A DNA stretch of 59,536 nucleotides from Pseudomonadaceae bacterium (GTDB lineage Bacteria > Pseudomonadota > Gammaproteobacteria > Pseudomonadales > Pseudomonadaceae), in contig JAUVZY010000003.1 in assembly GCA_030602315.1 (NCBI GenBank), forward strand, positions 1 to 59,536, given 5' to 3'. Position 1 is the stretch's first letter; each line of letters starts with the position of its first letter. Shown piece after piece: positions 44,861-56,569 of the stretch. The notes under the pieces were generated by a model that worked only from the letters and a program-made list of their open reading frames with translations, was not told the DNA's origin and did no database searches. The position numbers and the translations under genes are program-made.

Positions 44861-47800
44861 ACGCCGACTACGCCGAACTGCACTGCCTGTCCAATTTCAG
44901 CTTCCAGCGCGGCGCTTCCAGCGCCCAGGAGCTGTTCGAACGCGCCCGTCAGCACGGCTACCACGCCCTGGCGATCACCGACGAATGCACCCTGGCCGGC
45001 ATCGTCCGCGCCTGGCAGGCGGCCAGGGACACCGGTGTGCCACTGATCGTCGGCAGCGAGCTGCAGCTGGAGGAGGGGCCCAAGCTGGTGCTGCTGGTGG
45101 AGAACCTCGCCGGCTACCAGAGCCTCTGCGCGCTCATCACCCGGGCGCGGCGCCGGGCAGAGAAGGGCAGCTACCGCGCCCTGCACAGTGATCTGGACGC
45201 CTGCAACGAAGGCCTGTTGGCGCTGTGGTTGCCAGCTCAACCGGCTGATGTCGAGGAAGGGCGCTGGCTGCGTCGGGTCTTCCCCGAGCGCCTCTGGCTG
45301 GCGGTGGAACTGCACCGCGGCCCGGACGATGCCCGCCGGCTGGATGAGTTGCTGGCGCTCGCCACCGCCCTGGACATCCCGGCCGTGGCCGCGGGCGATG
45401 TGCACATGCATGCGCGTGGCCGGCGTGCGCTGCAGGACACCATGACCGCCATCCGCCACCACGTCACGGTGGCCGAGGCCGGGCATCGGCTGTTTCCCAA
45501 TGGCGAGCGACACCTGCGCCCGCGTTCGCAGCTGGCCGAGCTTTATCCCCGTCATCTGCTGGAGGAAACCCTGCGCATCGCGGCGCGCTGCCACTTTTCC
45601 CTCGACCAGCTGCGCTACGAATACCCCCACGAGCTGGTGCCAGCCGGCCACACCCCGACCAGCTGGCTGCGGGCGCTGACCAACGAGGGCATTCGCTGGC
45701 GCTGGCCGGATGGTGTGCCGGACAAGGTGCGCGAGCTGATCGAGCGGGAGCTTTCGCTGATCGCCGAGCTGGGCTACGAGAGCTACTTTCTCACCGTGCA
45801 CGACATCGTCCGCTTCGCTCGCCAGCAGCAGATCCTCTGCCAGGGGCGTGGCTCGGCGGCCAACTCAGCGGTGTGCTTTGCCCTGGGCATCACCGAGATC
45901 GACCCGGCGCGGATGAACATGCTGTTCGAGCGCTTTATCTCCAAGGAGCGGAACGAGCCGCCGGACATCGACGTGGACTTCGAGCACGAGCGCCGCGAGG
46001 AAGTGATCCAGTACATCTTTTCCCGCTATGGCCGCGAGCGGGCGGCGCTGACCGCGGTGGTCAGCACCTACCACGGCGCCGGGGCGGTGCGCGATGTGGC
46101 CAAGGCGCTCGGCTTGCCGCCCGATCAGGTCAACGCCCTGGCCGACTGCTGTGGCCGGCGCAGTGCCTTGCCGACCCGCGAGCGGCTGCTGGAGGCAGGC
46201 TTCGACCCGGACAGCCCTGTGCTGCACCGGGTGCTGACCCTGACCGCCGAACTGATCGGCTTTCCGCGTCATCTGTCCCAGCACCCGGGCGGCTTCGTCA
46301 TCGCCGAGCAGCCGCTGTCGACCCTGGTGCCGGTGGAGAACGCGGCGATGGACGGGCGCACCATCATCCAGTGGGACAAGGACGATCTCGACCTGATGGG
46401 CCTGTTGAAGGTGGACGTGCTGGCGCTCGGCATGCTCAGCGCCCTGCGTCGCACGCTGGACCTGTTGCGCCGCCATCGCGGGCTGGACCTGAGCCTGGCA
46501 ACCATTCCTGCCGAGGATGCCGCCACCTACGCGATGATCGGGCGTGCCGATACCCTCGGCGTGTTCCAGATCGAATCCCGCGCGCAGATGGCCATGCTGC
46601 CGCGGCTCAAGCCGAAGAACTTCTACGATCTGGTGATCGAAGTGGCCATCGTCCGCCCAGGCCCCATCGTCGGCGACATGGTTCATCCGTATCTGCGCAG
46701 GCGAAACGGCGAGGAACCGGTCGATTACCCGGACGACCGTCTCAAACAGGTGTTCGAGCGCACCCTGGGCGTGCCGCTGTTCCAGGAGCAGGTGATGGAG
46801 CTGGCCATCGTTGCCGCCGGCTATACCCCGGGCGAGGCCGACCAGCTGCGCCGCTCCATGGCCGCCTGGAAGCGCAAGGGCGGGCTGGAGCCACACCAGG
46901 CGCGCCTGATGCAGGGCATGCTCGAGCGCGGCTACAGCGCCGAATTCGCCACGCGGATCTTCGAGCAGATCAAAGGCTTTGGCAGCTACGGCTTTCCCGA
47001 ATCCCACGCGGCGAGTTTTGCGCTGCTGACCTACGCCAGCTGCTGGCTCAAATGTCACGAGCCGGCGGCGTTTGCCTGCGCGCTGATCAACAGCTGGCCG
47101 ATGGGTTTCTACAGCCCGGATCAGATTCTCCAGGATGCGCGTCGGCATGGCCTGCAGATCCGTCCGGTGGACGTGCTGCACAGTGACTGGGATTGCTCGC
47201 TCGAACCGCTGGCCGGCAGTGGGCAGCCGGCGATTCGCCTGGGCCTGCGGATGATCCGTGGCTTTCGCGAGGAGGACGCCCGCCGTATCGAGCAGGCACG
47301 GGCGGCGCAAGGTTTTCGGGATGTCACCGACCTTGCTCGGCGGGCCGGACTCGATGCCCGCGCGCGTGAGCGCCTGGCTGATGCCGGCGCGCTGGCCGGA
47401 CTCGCGGGTGATCGCCATCGGGCGCGTTGGGCGGTGGCGGGCATCGAGGTGCAGCAGCCCTTGTTCGCCGAGCTGGCGCCGCGCGCCGAATCGGCCGTGA
47501 CGCTGCCGGCACCGGGGGTGGCGGAGGATCTGCACGCCGACTACGCCACCCTCGGCACCACCCTTGGCCCGCACCCGCTGACCTTGCTGCGGGGCGAGTT
47601 GCGCCGCCGGCGCTGCCGCGATTCGCGCGAACTGGCGCAGCTCGAGCATGGTCGCCCGGCTCGGGTGGCGGGGCTGGTGACCTGCCGCCAGCAGCCGTCC
47701 ACCGCCAGCGGGGTGATTTTCGTCACCTTGGAAGACGAGCACGGCATGATCAATGTGGTGATCTGGCGTGACCTGGCCGAGCGCCAGCGCCGCGAACTCC

Positions 47801-47934
47801 TGCAAGCGCGATTGCTGCAGGTGGAGGGGCGGCTGGAGTCGCAGAACAACGTGCGTCACCTGATCGCCGGGCGGCTGACCGATCTGAGCGCGCTGCTCAA
47901 CGAGCTGGACGTGCGCAGCCGGGATTTCCATTGA
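44857..47934 (+). CDS. dnaE2: Error-prone DNA polymerase DnaE2 (ImuC)
   Basis: A 1025-residue C-family polymerase doing translesion synthesis with ImuA and ImuB. PHP domain (about 5-260, [20 protein letters not shown]), polymerase core with [12 protein letters not shown] (metal-binding Asp pair) near 360 and [19 protein letters not shown], then HhH and OB-fold with [25 protein letters not shown] near the C-terminus. It is shorter than DnaE1 (about 1160), as expected for DnaE2. The start overlaps imuB. A long antisense frame here is an artefact of GC content. Confidence 0.95.
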   Translation: MNADYAELHCLSNFSFQRGASSAQELFERARQHGYHALAITDECTLAGIVRAWQAARDTGVPLIVGSELQLEEGPKLVLLVENLAGYQSLCALITRARRRAEKGSYRALHSDLDACNEGLLALWLPAQPADVEEGRWLRRVFPERLWLAVELHRGPDDARRLDELLALATALDIPAVAAGDVHMHARGRRALQDTMTAIRHHVTVAEAGHRLFPNGERHLRPRSQLAELYPRHLLEETLRIAARCHFSLDQLRYEYPHELVPAGHTPTSWLRALTNEGIRWRWPDGVPDKVRELIERELSLIAELGYESYFLTVHDIVRFARQQQILCQGRGSAANSAVCFALGITEIDPARMNMLFERFISKERNEPPDIDVDFEHERREEVIQYIFSRYGRERAALTAVVSTYHGAGAVRDVAKALGLPPDQVNALADCCGRRSALPTRERLLEAGFDPDSPVLHRVLTLTAELIGFPRHLSQHPGGFVIAEQPLSTLVPVENAAMDGRTIIQWDKDDLDLMGLLKVDVLALGMLSALRRTLDLLRRHRGLDLSLATIPAEDAATYAMIGRADTLGVFQIESRAQMAMLPRLKPKNFYDLVIEVAIVRPGPIVGDMVHPYLRRRNGEEPVDYPDDRLKQVFERTLGVPLFQEQVMELAIVAAGYTPGEADQLRRSMAAWKRKGGLEPHQARLMQGMLERGYSAEFATRIFEQIKGFGSYGFPESHAASFALLTYASCWLKCHEPAAFACALINSWPMGFYSPDQILQDARRHGLQIRPVDVLHSDWDCSLEPLAGSGQPAIRLGLRMIRGFREEDARRIEQARAAQGFRDVTDLARRAGLDARARERLADAGALAGLAGDRHRARWAVAGIEVQQPLFAELAPRAESAVTLPAPGVAEDLHADYATLGTTLGPHPLTLLRGELRRRRCRDSRELAQLEHGRPARVAGLVTCRQQPSTASGVIFVTLEDEHGMINVVIWRDLAERQRRELLQARLLQVEGRLESQNNVRHLIAGRLTDLSALLNELDVRSRDFH

Positions 47935-47978
47935 TCCGGCCGGCGGCGGCCTGGTCGGGCTCGCCGCCTCGTCGCCCG

Positions 47979-50525
47979 TCAGGCTTGTGCTTCGCTCAGC
48001 AGGGTGCGGAAGGTGGAATAGGGCACCGGCTTGCTAAACAGATAGCCCTGGTAGAGATGACAGCCGCGCTGCTGGAGCAGATCGAGCTGTGCCGGATGCT
48101 CCACGCCCTCGGCGATCACTTGCAGACCCAGGCTGCCGGCCATGCTGATGATGGCGCGGATGATCTCGGCATCCCCGCCGTCGGCCAGTGCATCACGCAC
48201 GAACGACTGATCGATCTTCAGCAGATCCACCGGCAGCCGTTTGAGGTAGGTCAGCGATGAATAGCCGGTGCCGAAGTCGTCCATGGCAAAGCCGATGCCC
48301 AGGCGTTTCAAGCGATTCATCTTGCCGATGGTGTCTTCCACGTTCTGGATGACGATGCCCTCGGTGATTTCCAGTTTGAGCATGGCTCGCGGCAGACCGC
48401 TGTCTTCCAGCATGCGCTCGACCTGATCGACGAAGTCGTTCTGGCGAAATTGCAGGGGACTGACGTTCACGCAGAAGCTGAAGCTACCTGGCTCGATCAG
48501 CGACTGCTGCAGCAGTTTTGCGCCGATACGTCCGGCTTCCTCGATGATCCACCGGCCGACTTCGATGATCAGGCCGCTCTCTTCGAGCACCTGGATGAAC
48601 TGCCCGGGCGATTGATAGCCCAGTGTCGGGTGCTGCCAGCGCAGCAGCACCTCGGCGCCCACCACACGGCCGCTGCGTGCATCCACCTGGGGTTGCAGGT
48701 GCAGTTCGAACTCATCTCGAGCCAGCGCCTGGCGCAGTTCGTTCTCCATCCGCAGGCGCGCGCTGGCCGCCTGTTGCATGGTGCTACGGAAAATCTGGAT
48801 GGCGTTGCGCCCGGCCGCCTTGGCTCGATAGAGCGCGATATCGGCATGCTTGAGCAGGTCGGCGGGCGTTGTGCCGTGGTCGGGCATCAGTGCGATGCCG
48901 ATGCTGGGTGTGACCTTCAGCCAGTGCCCTTCGAAGTACATGGGCTCGGCGAGCAGTTGTCGCAGCTTCTCGGCAATCTGCCGTACATGGCGGGTGACCT
49001 CCGAGCGCCGGCCACTGAGGGCGGTGAGCAGAACCACGAACTCATCGCCGCCCAGGCGCGCCACGGTGTCTTCCTTGCGCACGCAGGAGGCCAGTCGCGC
49101 GGTGATCTTGCGCAGCACCGCGTCGCCCACCGGGTGGCCGAGTGAATCGTTGATGTGCTTGAAATGATCCAGGTCGAGAAACAGCAGCGCGCCCCGCAGC
49201 CCATGGCGCTGATGGAACGCGATCTGCTGGGTGAGCCGCTCCATCAGCAGGGCACGATTGGGCAGGTTGGTGAGCGGGTCGTGATAGGCCAGATGCTGGA
49301 TCTGTGCCTGGGCCTCCTTGAGCTGGCGGGTATCGCGGGCAGTGAGCAGCAGGCAGTCGCTGCCATTGAGTTCGAGCGGCTCGACCGACAGGTCGACGAA
49401 CATCGTCTTGCCGTGGCGATCGCGTCCGCTGACTTCGTGATGAACCAGCCGTTCCTCCTGCTCGAGCAGCTCGAGGATGGCGCGCCGCTGGCCGACCGTG
49501 CTCCAGAGCTTGAGCTGATGGATGGTCTTGCCGATCGCTTGCTCTGGGCGGTAGCCGGTCAGGCGGCAAAAGCCATCGTTGACTTCCAGCAGGCGGCCGC
49601 TGCGCCGGTCCAGGATGATCACTGCATCCGGGCTGGACTGGAACGCCCGGGCAAACTTCATCTCACTGGCGCGCAGCGCCGCCTCGGCCTGCTGGCGCTC
49701 GGTGATGTCGACGATGACGCCGGCCATCCGCAGCGGGCGTCCGCGCGCATCGCGATAGAGTTTGGCGGTACTTTCCAGCTGGCGCAGGCGACCGTCGGGC
49801 AGCTGGCAGCGATAGCTGACCTGAAAGGCATTGCGGCGTCCGCTGGCAAGGTCCTGGTAGGCCGCGTACATGCGCTGCTGATCATCCAGCGGAACATGGG
49901 TGAAGAACTGGCGGGTCGAGCCGAGGAACGGGGTGGCGGGCAGGCCATGCAGGTGTGCCGAGCGAATCGAGCCGTACAGCCGGTCAGTCGGGATGTGCCA
50001 GTCCCAGGTCCCCAGTTCGGCGGATTCCAGGGCCAGGTTGAGTCGCTCCTGGCTTTCCTTCAGCGCCTGTGCCTGCAGGCGCCGCTCGGTCACATCGCGG
50101 GTACTGAGCACGATGCAGGGGCTGCCGTCGATATCCGTCTCGCCGCCATAAAGCAGGTGGTAGGCGCGAGCACCACCGCGACGGGCCAACTCCACTTCGA
50201 GATTTTCGATCAGCTGGCCCGATTTTCCGGCGCGCAGGATGTGACGAAACACCTCGCCGGTCATCAGGCCGAGATCGACACAGTGGCGACCAAGGGCCTG
50301 TTGCGAACTCCAGCCAAAATGTTGCTCGAAGCCGCGATTGACCGCACGCAGCAGCCCCGCGTCGCAGCTGATGATGAAAATCGGGTCCGGGGAGCTGGCA
50401 AACACCAACCCCGACAAGCCGTCAGACGGCGATGCTGCGCGATTGAGCGGAGGCATGATGGAGATGTCGACAGGGCAGGGCGTGGCCGACTGGCCAAGAT
50501 GAGAATGGCAAAGGGAGGCACTCAT
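47979..50525 (-). CDS. PAS-PAS-PAS GGDEF-EAL cyclic-di-GMP protein
   Basis: An 848-residue cytoplasmic signalling protein. Three PAS/PAC segments occupy about 25-145, 150-275 and 290-405 (FSSPDAVIILDRRSGRLLEVNDGF). The GGDEF domain (about 420-580) has RLGGDEFVVLL, an intact active site. The EAL domain (about 595-840) has EVLLRW in place of EALLRW, with ESGLIIEVGRW and DDFGTGYSSLTYL following. It may make or degrade cyclic-di-GMP depending on the PAS input. No membrane segment is evident, and it runs opposite to dnaE2 and next to the LysR gene. Confidence 0.9.
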   Translation of the reverse strand: MSASLCHSHLGQSATPCPVDISIMPPLNRAASPSDGLSGLVFASSPDPIFIISCDAGLLRAVNRGFEQHFGWSSQQALGRHCVDLGLMTGEVFRHILRAGKSGQLIENLEVELARRGGARAYHLLYGGETDIDGSPCIVLSTRDVTERRLQAQALKESQERLNLALESAELGTWDWHIPTDRLYGSIRSAHLHGLPATPFLGSTRQFFTHVPLDDQQRMYAAYQDLASGRRNAFQVSYRCQLPDGRLRQLESTAKLYRDARGRPLRMAGVIVDITERQQAEAALRASEMKFARAFQSSPDAVIILDRRSGRLLEVNDGFCRLTGYRPEQAIGKTIHQLKLWSTVGQRRAILELLEQEERLVHHEVSGRDRHGKTMFVDLSVEPLELNGSDCLLLTARDTRQLKEAQAQIQHLAYHDPLTNLPNRALLMERLTQQIAFHQRHGLRGALLFLDLDHFKHINDSLGHPVGDAVLRKITARLASCVRKEDTVARLGGDEFVVLLTALSGRRSEVTRHVRQIAEKLRQLLAEPMYFEGHWLKVTPSIGIALMPDHGTTPADLLKHADIALYRAKAAGRNAIQIFRSTMQQAASARLRMENELRQALARDEFELHLQPQVDARSGRVVGAEVLLRWQHPTLGYQSPGQFIQVLEESGLIIEVGRWIIEEAGRIGAKLLQQSLIEPGSFSFCVNVSPLQFRQNDFVDQVERMLEDSGLPRAMLKLEITEGIVIQNVEDTIGKMNRLKRLGIGFAMDDFGTGYSSLTYLKRLPVDLLKIDQSFVRDALADGGDAEIIRAIISMAGSLGLQVIAEGVEHPAQLDLLQQRGCHLYQGYLFSKPVPYSTFRTLLSEAQA

Positions 50526-50560
50526 TGGACGAATCTTTTTTTGTTGTTATGGCGTGCACG

Positions 50561-51460
50561 TTAGCCGCCGAGCGCTCCCGCATGCAAGGTATCGCGCTCG
50601 GCGTCGAGCAAATTCATGAAGGCGCTGGCGGCGTTGGACAGGGTGCGCTCGGTATGCACGATGTAGCCCAGTTCGCGCGTGAGCTGCACGCGGGTTACTG
50701 GCAGTGAGCGGACCTGCTCGTCGAGCATGGTGCGCGGCAGCACGCTCCACGCCAGTCCAATGGAAACCAGCATCTTGATCGTTTCGAGATAGTTGGTGCT
50801 CATGGCGATGTTCGGGGCGAGCCCCTCGGCCTCGAACAGCTGCCGCACGATGCGATGGGTGAAGGTATTGCCGCCGGGGAACACCGCCGGATGCCCGGCC
50901 ACGTCCGTCAGACTGACCGTTTGCTGGCGTGCCAGCGGGTGATCAAGGGCGGCGACGAAGTCCAGCGGGTCGTCCCACACCTTTACGGCGCGCACCGGGG
51001 CTGCGGTCTCCGGCGCGAGGGTGATCACCGCCAGTTCGGCGCGTCCGTGCAGCACTTCCTCGTAGGCGACCTCCGAGTCGAGGAAACGGATATCCAGCAC
51101 TACCTGTGGATGCGCGGTGGTGAAGCGGCGCAGAAGCGCGGGGAGGCGATGCAGGCCGATGTGATGACTGGTCGCCAGGGTCAGCCGACCGCTGACGCTG
51201 GTGTGCAGATTACTCAGTGCCCGACGTGTATCGTCGAGCACGGCGAGGATCTGGTAAGCCCGCGGCAGCAAGGCGCGCCCGGCCTCGGTGAGGCTGATCT
51301 CGCGGCCCAGGCGGTCGAACAGCCGTTCGTCCAGCTGCTGTTCGAGGGCGGCGATGCGTTTGCTCACGGCGGGCTGGGTCAGGTGCAGGCGTTCGGCCGC
51401 CAGGGAGAAGCTGCCGGTTTCGGCCACGCTAATGAAGGCTGAGAGATTGGCGAGATCCAT
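50561..51460 (-). CDS. LysR-family regulator next to leuC
   Basis: A 299-residue LysR-type protein. HTH at about 1-60 (NLSAFISVAETGSFSLAAERLHLTQPAVSKRIAALEQQL), followed by the two-lobe effector domain (about 90-295). It is divergent from leuC with about 185 bases between, so regulation of leuCDB is likely but unproved. The conserved place beside leuC in Pseudomonas supports a link to branched-chain metabolism. Confidence 0.9.
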   Translation of the reverse strand: MDLANLSAFISVAETGSFSLAAERLHLTQPAVSKRIAALEQQLDERLFDRLGREISLTEAGRALLPRAYQILAVLDDTRRALSNLHTSVSGRLTLATSHHIGLHRLPALLRRFTTAHPQVVLDIRFLDSEVAYEEVLHGRAELAVITLAPETAAPVRAVKVWDDPLDFVAALDHPLARQQTVSLTDVAGHPAVFPGGNTFTHRIVRQLFEAEGLAPNIAMSTNYLETIKMLVSIGLAWSVLPRTMLDEQVRSLPVTRVQLTRELGYIVHTERTLSNAASAFMNLLDAERDTLHAGALGG

Positions 51461-51646
51461 GAGTCCTGTCGTAAAGAGGGCGGGTTGGAGGGGGGGGCGA
51501 ACGTCGGGCCGCGGGCGCTTCGTATTCCGCCTGGGAATGGCATGGATGAAAAATATGAATTTGAGTTATCGCTGGCAACTCCCTAGCATCCCCTGCGTTG
51601 AAAAGGGCTGATAGGCCCTGCGCACAGACGCTGATGAGGAACTCCG

Positions 51647-53068
51647 ATGGCCGGCAAAACGCTGTACGACAAACTCTGGGAAATGCATGAAGTGAAGCGT
51701 CGTGATGACGGCTCTTCGCTGATCTACATCGACCGCCACATCCTCCACGAAGTGACCTCGCCGCAGGCCTTCGAAGGGTTGCGTCTGGCGAATCGCCAGC
51801 CATGGCGCATCGATGCCAACATCGCCACCGTCGACCACAACGTGCCGACCACGCCCGACCGCAAGGCCGGTGTGCAGGCGATCGCCGATGAGACCTCGCG
51901 CATCCAGGTGCAGACCCTGGACGAGAACTGCGATGACTTCGGCATTCTCGAATTCAAGATGAACGATGTGCGCCAGGGCATCGTCCACGTGATCGGCCCG
52001 GAGCAGGGCGCGACCCTGCCGGGCATGACCGTGGTCTGCGGCGACTCGCACACCTCGACCCACGGCGCCTTCGGCGCGCTGGCCCACGGCATCGGCACCT
52101 CGGAAGTCGAGCACGTGCTGGCGACCCAGTGCCTGATCGCCAAGAAGATGAAGAACATGCAGGTGCGTGTGGAGGGCAAGCTGCCCTTCGGCGTCACTGC
52201 CAAGGACATCGTGCTGGCGGTGATCGGCAAGATCGGCACGGCCGGCGGCACTGGCTATGCGCTGGAGTTCGCCGGGAGCGCCATCCGTGACCTGTCGATG
52301 GAAGGCCGCATGACCATCTGCAACATGGCCATCGAGGCTGGTGCCCGCGTGGGTATGGTGGCGGTGGACGAAAAGACCATCGAGTACGTCAAGGGCCGCC
52401 CCTATGCCCCGAGTGCCGAGCAGTGGGAGCAGGCGGTGGCGCAGTGGCGCGAGCTGGTGTCCGACGCTGACGCGCACTTCGATGCCGTGATCGAGCTGAA
52501 GGCCGAAGAGATCAAGCCGCAGGTGTCCTGGGGTACTTCGCCCGAGATGGTCATCGCCGTGGACGAGCGCGTGCCGGACCCGGCCGCCGAAGCCGATCCG
52601 GTCAAGCGCGGCTCCATCGAGCGCGCACTGAAGTACATGGGCCTGTCGGCCAACCAGCCCGTCACCGAGATCAAGGTGGACCGCGTGTTCATCGGTTCCT
52701 GCACCAACTCGCGGATCGAGGACCTGCGTGATGCTGCTGCCGTGGCGAAGGGCCGCAAGGTCGCCGCTAACGTCAAGCAGGCGCTGGTGGTGCCCGGCTC
52801 CGGTCTGGTCAAGCAGCAGGCCGAGGCCGAGGGGCTGGACAAGATCTTCATCGAGGCCGGTTTCGAATGGCGCGAGCCTGGCTGCTCCATGTGCCTGGCG
52901 ATGAACCCGGACAAGCTCGGCAGCGGCGAGCACTGCGCCTCCACCTCCAACCGCAACTTCGAAGGGCGTCAGGGTGCCGGTGGCCGTACCCACCTGGTGA
53001 GTCCGGGCATGGCGGCTGCAGCGGCGGTGACCGGTCATTTCGTTGATGTGCGCGAATTGCTGAATTAA
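51647..53068 (+). CDS. leuC: 3-isopropylmalate dehydratase large subunit
   Basis: A 473-residue [4Fe-4S] aconitase-family subunit that, with LeuD, converts 2-isopropylmalate to 3-isopropylmalate in leucine synthesis. Signatures are [28 protein letters not shown] and the cluster cysteines in GSCTNSR and [17 protein letters not shown] precedes the ATG. It is followed by leuD at 12 bases. Confidence 0.97.
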   Translation: MAGKTLYDKLWEMHEVKRRDDGSSLIYIDRHILHEVTSPQAFEGLRLANRQPWRIDANIATVDHNVPTTPDRKAGVQAIADETSRIQVQTLDENCDDFGILEFKMNDVRQGIVHVIGPEQGATLPGMTVVCGDSHTSTHGAFGALAHGIGTSEVEHVLATQCLIAKKMKNMQVRVEGKLPFGVTAKDIVLAVIGKIGTAGGTGYALEFAGSAIRDLSMEGRMTICNMAIEAGARVGMVAVDEKTIEYVKGRPYAPSAEQWEQAVAQWRELVSDADAHFDAVIELKAEEIKPQVSWGTSPEMVIAVDERVPDPAAEADPVKRGSIERALKYMGLSANQPVTEIKVDRVFIGSCTNSRIEDLRDAAAVAKGRKVAANVKQALVVPGSGLVKQQAEAEGLDKIFIEAGFEWREPGCSMCLAMNPDKLGSGEHCASTSNRNFEGRQGAGGRTHLVSPGMAAAAAVTGHFVDVRELLN

Positions 53069-53080
53069 GGGAGCGGAGAG

Positions 53081-53728
53081 ATGAAAGCCTTTACCCAACA
53101 CACCGGTCTCGTCGCGCCGCTCGATCGCGCTAACGTCGATACCGATCAGATCATCCCCAAGCAGTTTCTGAAGTCGATCAAGCGCACCGGCTTCGGCCCG
53201 AACCTGTTCGACGAGTGGCGTTACCTCGACGAAGGCAAACCCGGCCAGGACTGCTCTCAGCGCCCGCTGAACAAGGATTTCGTCCTCAACCAGCCGCGCT
53301 ACCAGGGTGCCAGTGTGCTGCTGGCTCGCGAGAACTTCGGTTGCGGCTCGTCCCGCGAGCACGCCCCGTGGGCGCTGGAAGAATACGGTTTCCGTACGAT
53401 CATCGCGCCGAGCTTTGCCGACATCTTCTTCAACAACAGCTTCAAGAACGGCCTGCTGCCGATCGTGCTGAAGGAGGAGGAGGTCGACGCGCTGTTCAAG
53501 CAGGCCGAGGCCACCGAGGGCTATCAGCTGACCGTTGATCTGGCGGCGCAGACCGTGACCCGCCCGGATGGTGTGCAGTACGCCTTCGAGATCGATGCGT
53601 TTCGCAAGCACTGCCTGCTCAACGGTCTGGACGACATCGGCCTGACTCTGCAGAACGCCGATCAGATCCGTGCGTTTGAGGAGCAGCACAAGGCCAAGAG
53701 CCCCTGGTTGTTTGGCGCCATCAAATAA
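53081..53728 (+). CDS. leuD: 3-isopropylmalate dehydratase small subunit
   Basis: A 215-residue swivel domain partner of LeuC. Conserved segments are [38 protein letters not shown] and [32 protein letters not shown] precedes the ATG, in one operon with leuC. Length is normal. Confidence 0.97.
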   Translation: MKAFTQHTGLVAPLDRANVDTDQIIPKQFLKSIKRTGFGPNLFDEWRYLDEGKPGQDCSQRPLNKDFVLNQPRYQGASVLLARENFGCGSSREHAPWALEEYGFRTIIAPSFADIFFNNSFKNGLLPIVLKEEEVDALFKQAEATEGYQLTVDLAAQTVTRPDGVQYAFEIDAFRKHCLLNGLDDIGLTLQNADQIRAFEEQHKAKSPWLFGAIK

Positions 53729-53822
53729 AAGAACGAAGCCTTTGGCTTGAAGCTTCGAGGCTGGACGAAGGGACTCTTTCGTCCAGCTTCAGCGAGTGCC
53801 ACCCATTTCAAGGAACAAACAG

Positions 53823-54905
53823 ATGTCCAAGAAGATTCTGGTTCTCCCCGGCGACGGTATCGGCCCGGAGATCGTGACCGAGGCGGTCAAGGTCCTGCAG
53901 CTGGCCAACGAGAAGTACGCCCTCGACTTCGAACTGAGCTACGACGAGCTTGGTGGTGCTGCCGTCGACAAGTATGGCGTGCCGCTGGCCGATGAAACCC
54001 TGGCGCGGGCCCGTGAGGCCGACGCCATCCTGCTGGGCGCCGTTGGTGGGCCGAAGTGGGACACCATCGATCCGGCGATCCGCCCGGAGCGTGGCCTTCT
54101 GAAGATCCGCTCCGAGCTGGGGCTGTTTGGCAACCTGCGTCCCGCGCTGCTCTATCCGCAGCTGGCAGAGGCTTCGTCGCTGAAGCCGGAAATCGTCGCT
54201 GGTCTGGATATCCTGATCGTCCGCGAACTCACCGGCGGCATCTACTTCGGCAAGCCGCGCGAGAGCAAGGTGCTGGAGAACGGCGAGCGCATGGCCTACG
54301 ACACCCTGCCGTACAGCGAGAGCGAGATCCGTCGCATCGCCCGCGTCGGCTTCGACATGGCCATGGTGCGCAGCAAGAAGCTGTGCTCGGTGGACAAGGC
54401 CAACGTATTGGCTTCCAGTCAGCTGTGGCGTGCGGTGGTCGAGGAAGTCGCCAAGGACTACCCGGAAGTGGAGTTGTCGCACATGTACGTGGACAACGCC
54501 GCCATGCAGCTGGTCCGTGCGCCCAAGCAGTTCGATGTGATCGTTACCGACAACATGTTCGGCGACATCCTGTCGGACGAAGCTTCCATGCTCACCGGCT
54601 CCATTGGCATGCTGCCGTCCGCTTCTCTTGATGCCAACAACAAGGGTATGTACGAGCCGTGCCACGGCTCGGCGCCGGATATCGCCGGCAAGGGCATCGC
54701 CAACCCGCTGGCCACCATCCTCTCGGTCTCCATGATGTTGCGTTACAGCTTCGGCCAGACCGAAGCCGCCAACGCCATCGAGCAGGCGGTCAGCAATGTG
54801 CTGGACCTGGGGCTGCGTACCGGCGACATCTGGTCGGAAGGCTGCCAGAAGGTCGGCACCCGCGAGATGGGCGATGCGGTAGTCGAGGCGCTCGCGAAGT
54901 TGTAA
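53823..54905 (+). CDS. leuB: 3-isopropylmalate dehydrogenase
   Basis: A 360-residue NAD-dependent dehydrogenase making 2-ketoisocaproate from 3-isopropylmalate. Motifs: [27 protein letters not shown], and [26 protein letters not shown] with the metal-binding Asp residues. I start at ATG 53823 with AAGGA upstream; an ATG nine codons earlier is less fitting. It lies 94 bases from leuD with no inserted methyltransferase gene, unlike some Pseudomonas. Confidence 0.96.
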   Translation: MSKKILVLPGDGIGPEIVTEAVKVLQLANEKYALDFELSYDELGGAAVDKYGVPLADETLARAREADAILLGAVGGPKWDTIDPAIRPERGLLKIRSELGLFGNLRPALLYPQLAEASSLKPEIVAGLDILIVRELTGGIYFGKPRESKVLENGERMAYDTLPYSESEIRRIARVGFDMAMVRSKKLCSVDKANVLASSQLWRAVVEEVAKDYPEVELSHMYVDNAAMQLVRAPKQFDVIVTDNMFGDILSDEASMLTGSIGMLPSASLDANNKGMYEPCHGSAPDIAGKGIANPLATILSVSMMLRYSFGQTEAANAIEQAVSNVLDLGLRTGDIWSEGCQKVGTREMGDAVVEALAKL

Positions 54906-54975
54906 TCTCTGCGGCCCATCCTCGCGCCGTCGTGGCGGCGCCCGGTGGGCCACTCTTTATATAGGTGTAGTTGCG

Positions 54976-56088
54976 ATGAAACGTGTAGGTCTGATCGGTT
55001 GGCGGGGTATGGTCGGTTCCGTGCTCATGCAGCGGATGCTGGAAGAGCGGGACTTCGACCTGATCGAGCCGGTGTTCTTCACTACCTCCAATGTTGGCGG
55101 TCAGGGGCCGGAGATCGGCAAGGACATCGCTCCGCTGAAAGATGCCTACAGCATCGACGAACTGAAAGGTCTGGACGTGATCCTGACCTGCCAGGGCGGC
55201 GACTACACCAACGAAGTGTTCCCCAAGCTGCGTGAAGCCGGCTGGAACGGTTACTGGATCGACGCCGCCTCCGCGCTGCGCATGCAGGACGATGCCGTGA
55301 TCGTGCTCGATCCGGTCAACCGCAAGGTGATCGATCAGCAGCTTGATGCCGGCACCAAGAATTACATCGGCGGCAATTGCACCGTCAGTCTCATGCTGAT
55401 GGCCCTGGGTGGTCTTTACGAGGCGGGTCTGGTCGAGTGGATGAGCGCCATGACCTACCAGGCGGCATCCGGTGCCGGTGCGCAGAACATGCGCGAGCTG
55501 ATCAAGCAGATGGGCGTAATCAACAGCGCCGTGGCCGATGATCTGGCCAACCCGGCCAGCGCCATTCTGGAGATCGATCGCAAGGTCGCCGAGACCCAGC
55601 GCGGTGAAGCCTTCCCGGTCGACAATTTCGGTGTGCCGCTGGCTGGCAGCCTGATTCCGTACATCGACAAGGAGCTGCCCAACGGGCAGAGCCGTGAAGA
55701 GTGGAAGGCGCAGGCCGAGACCAACAAGATCCTTGGGCGTTTCAAGAACCCGATTCCGGTCGATGGTATCTGCGTTCGCGTCGGTGCGATGCGCTGTCAC
55801 AGCCAGGCGCTGACCATCAAGCTCAACAAGGATGTGCCGATGGCTGACATCGAGGCGCTGATCAGCCAGCACAATCCGTGGGTCAAGCTCGTGCCGAATC
55901 ACCGTGAAAACAGCATGCGGGAACTGAGCCCGACTGCGGTGACCGGTACCCTGAGCGTACCTGTCGGTCGCCTGCGCAAGCTGAACATGGGCTCGCAATT
56001 CATCGGCGCGTTCACGGTAGGTGACCAGTTGCTGTGGGGGGCAGCGGAGCCGCTTCGCCGCATGTTGCGCATCCTGCTCGAGCGCTAA
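54976..56088 (+). CDS. asd: Aspartate-semialdehyde dehydrogenase
   Basis: A 370-residue enzyme reducing aspartyl phosphate to aspartate semialdehyde for lysine, diaminopimelate, threonine and methionine. NADP-binding start [18 protein letters not shown]; catalytic Cys in [29 protein letters not shown] and [18 protein letters not shown] follow. It is the gamma-proteobacterial type and sits after leuB at 70 bases, before fimV, as usual for Pseudomonas. Confidence 0.97.
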   Translation: MKRVGLIGWRGMVGSVLMQRMLEERDFDLIEPVFFTTSNVGGQGPEIGKDIAPLKDAYSIDELKGLDVILTCQGGDYTNEVFPKLREAGWNGYWIDAASALRMQDDAVIVLDPVNRKVIDQQLDAGTKNYIGGNCTVSLMLMALGGLYEAGLVEWMSAMTYQAASGAGAQNMRELIKQMGVINSAVADDLANPASAILEIDRKVAETQRGEAFPVDNFGVPLAGSLIPYIDKELPNGQSREEWKAQAETNKILGRFKNPIPVDGICVRVGAMRCHSQALTIKLNKDVPMADIEALISQHNPWVKLVPNHRENSMRELSPTAVTGTLSVPVGRLRKLNMGSQFIGAFTVGDQLLWGAAEPLRRMLRILLER

Positions 56089-56098
56089 GCTCCGGCAT

Positions 56099-56128
56099 GA
56101 AAACGCCACGCTTCGCGTGGCGTTTTTG
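56099..56128 (+). terminator. Terminator after asd
   Basis: AAAACGCCACG and CGTGGCGTTTTT make a stem around CTTCG-type loop sequence with T run. It lies about 12 bases after the asd stop and can work in both directions. Confidence 0.9.
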
Positions 56129-56569
56129 TTTGTGCATGCCGTCCGGCGGGCTGCGGAGGCTAGCGCTTGCGTGAGGTCTGCTTTGGGTTAAAGTGCCCGC
56201 ACTTCGGTGCGTTACCTGCAGGCCAGCCCAGCGCTGACGGTCAGGTGAGCGTTTTGTGGAACATGTCTGATAATGCGGCAAAAGCCAAAGACGCTAGGTA
56301 TGTGCGGCCGGGGCAGTTGTTGATAAAACATAGGCCGTACAAGATACTTGTCGTTAACTTCGAGAAACATTCTAGGGCTCGCGCGCTTTTTTTCGATATT
56401 CCCCCGCGATCGTTGGGCGCGTTCCATCGCTGACAATGACGCACTTGGCGCGAGTGACTGACCTGGATTGGAAGTGATGGATCACTGGGGGGAGCTGTAA
56501 TCACGCAGCATTAACAGTGGCCAGGTGTCTCTCGACAGCTCGAGAAGAAGATCAAACAGGGAATTAACT
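56129..56569. other. Intergenic region upstream of fimV
   Basis: About 440 bases with lower GC than the neighbours and no convincing gene. Short frames on both strands have no family similarity or ribosome site. The region likely holds the fimV promoter. Confidence 0.5.

Noticed and set aside
45865..47931. Very long antisense frame across dnaE2 (688 codons)
   Set aside because: Product of high GC and codon bias; His/Gln-rich translation without domains, opposite an intact polymerase gene.
51566..53689. 707-codon antisense frame across leuC and leuD
   Set aside because: Same artefact; the plus-strand genes are complete and well conserved.
56167..56433. Possible gene between asd and fimV
   Set aside because: Low-complexity short frames on both strands with no ribosome site or family similarity.
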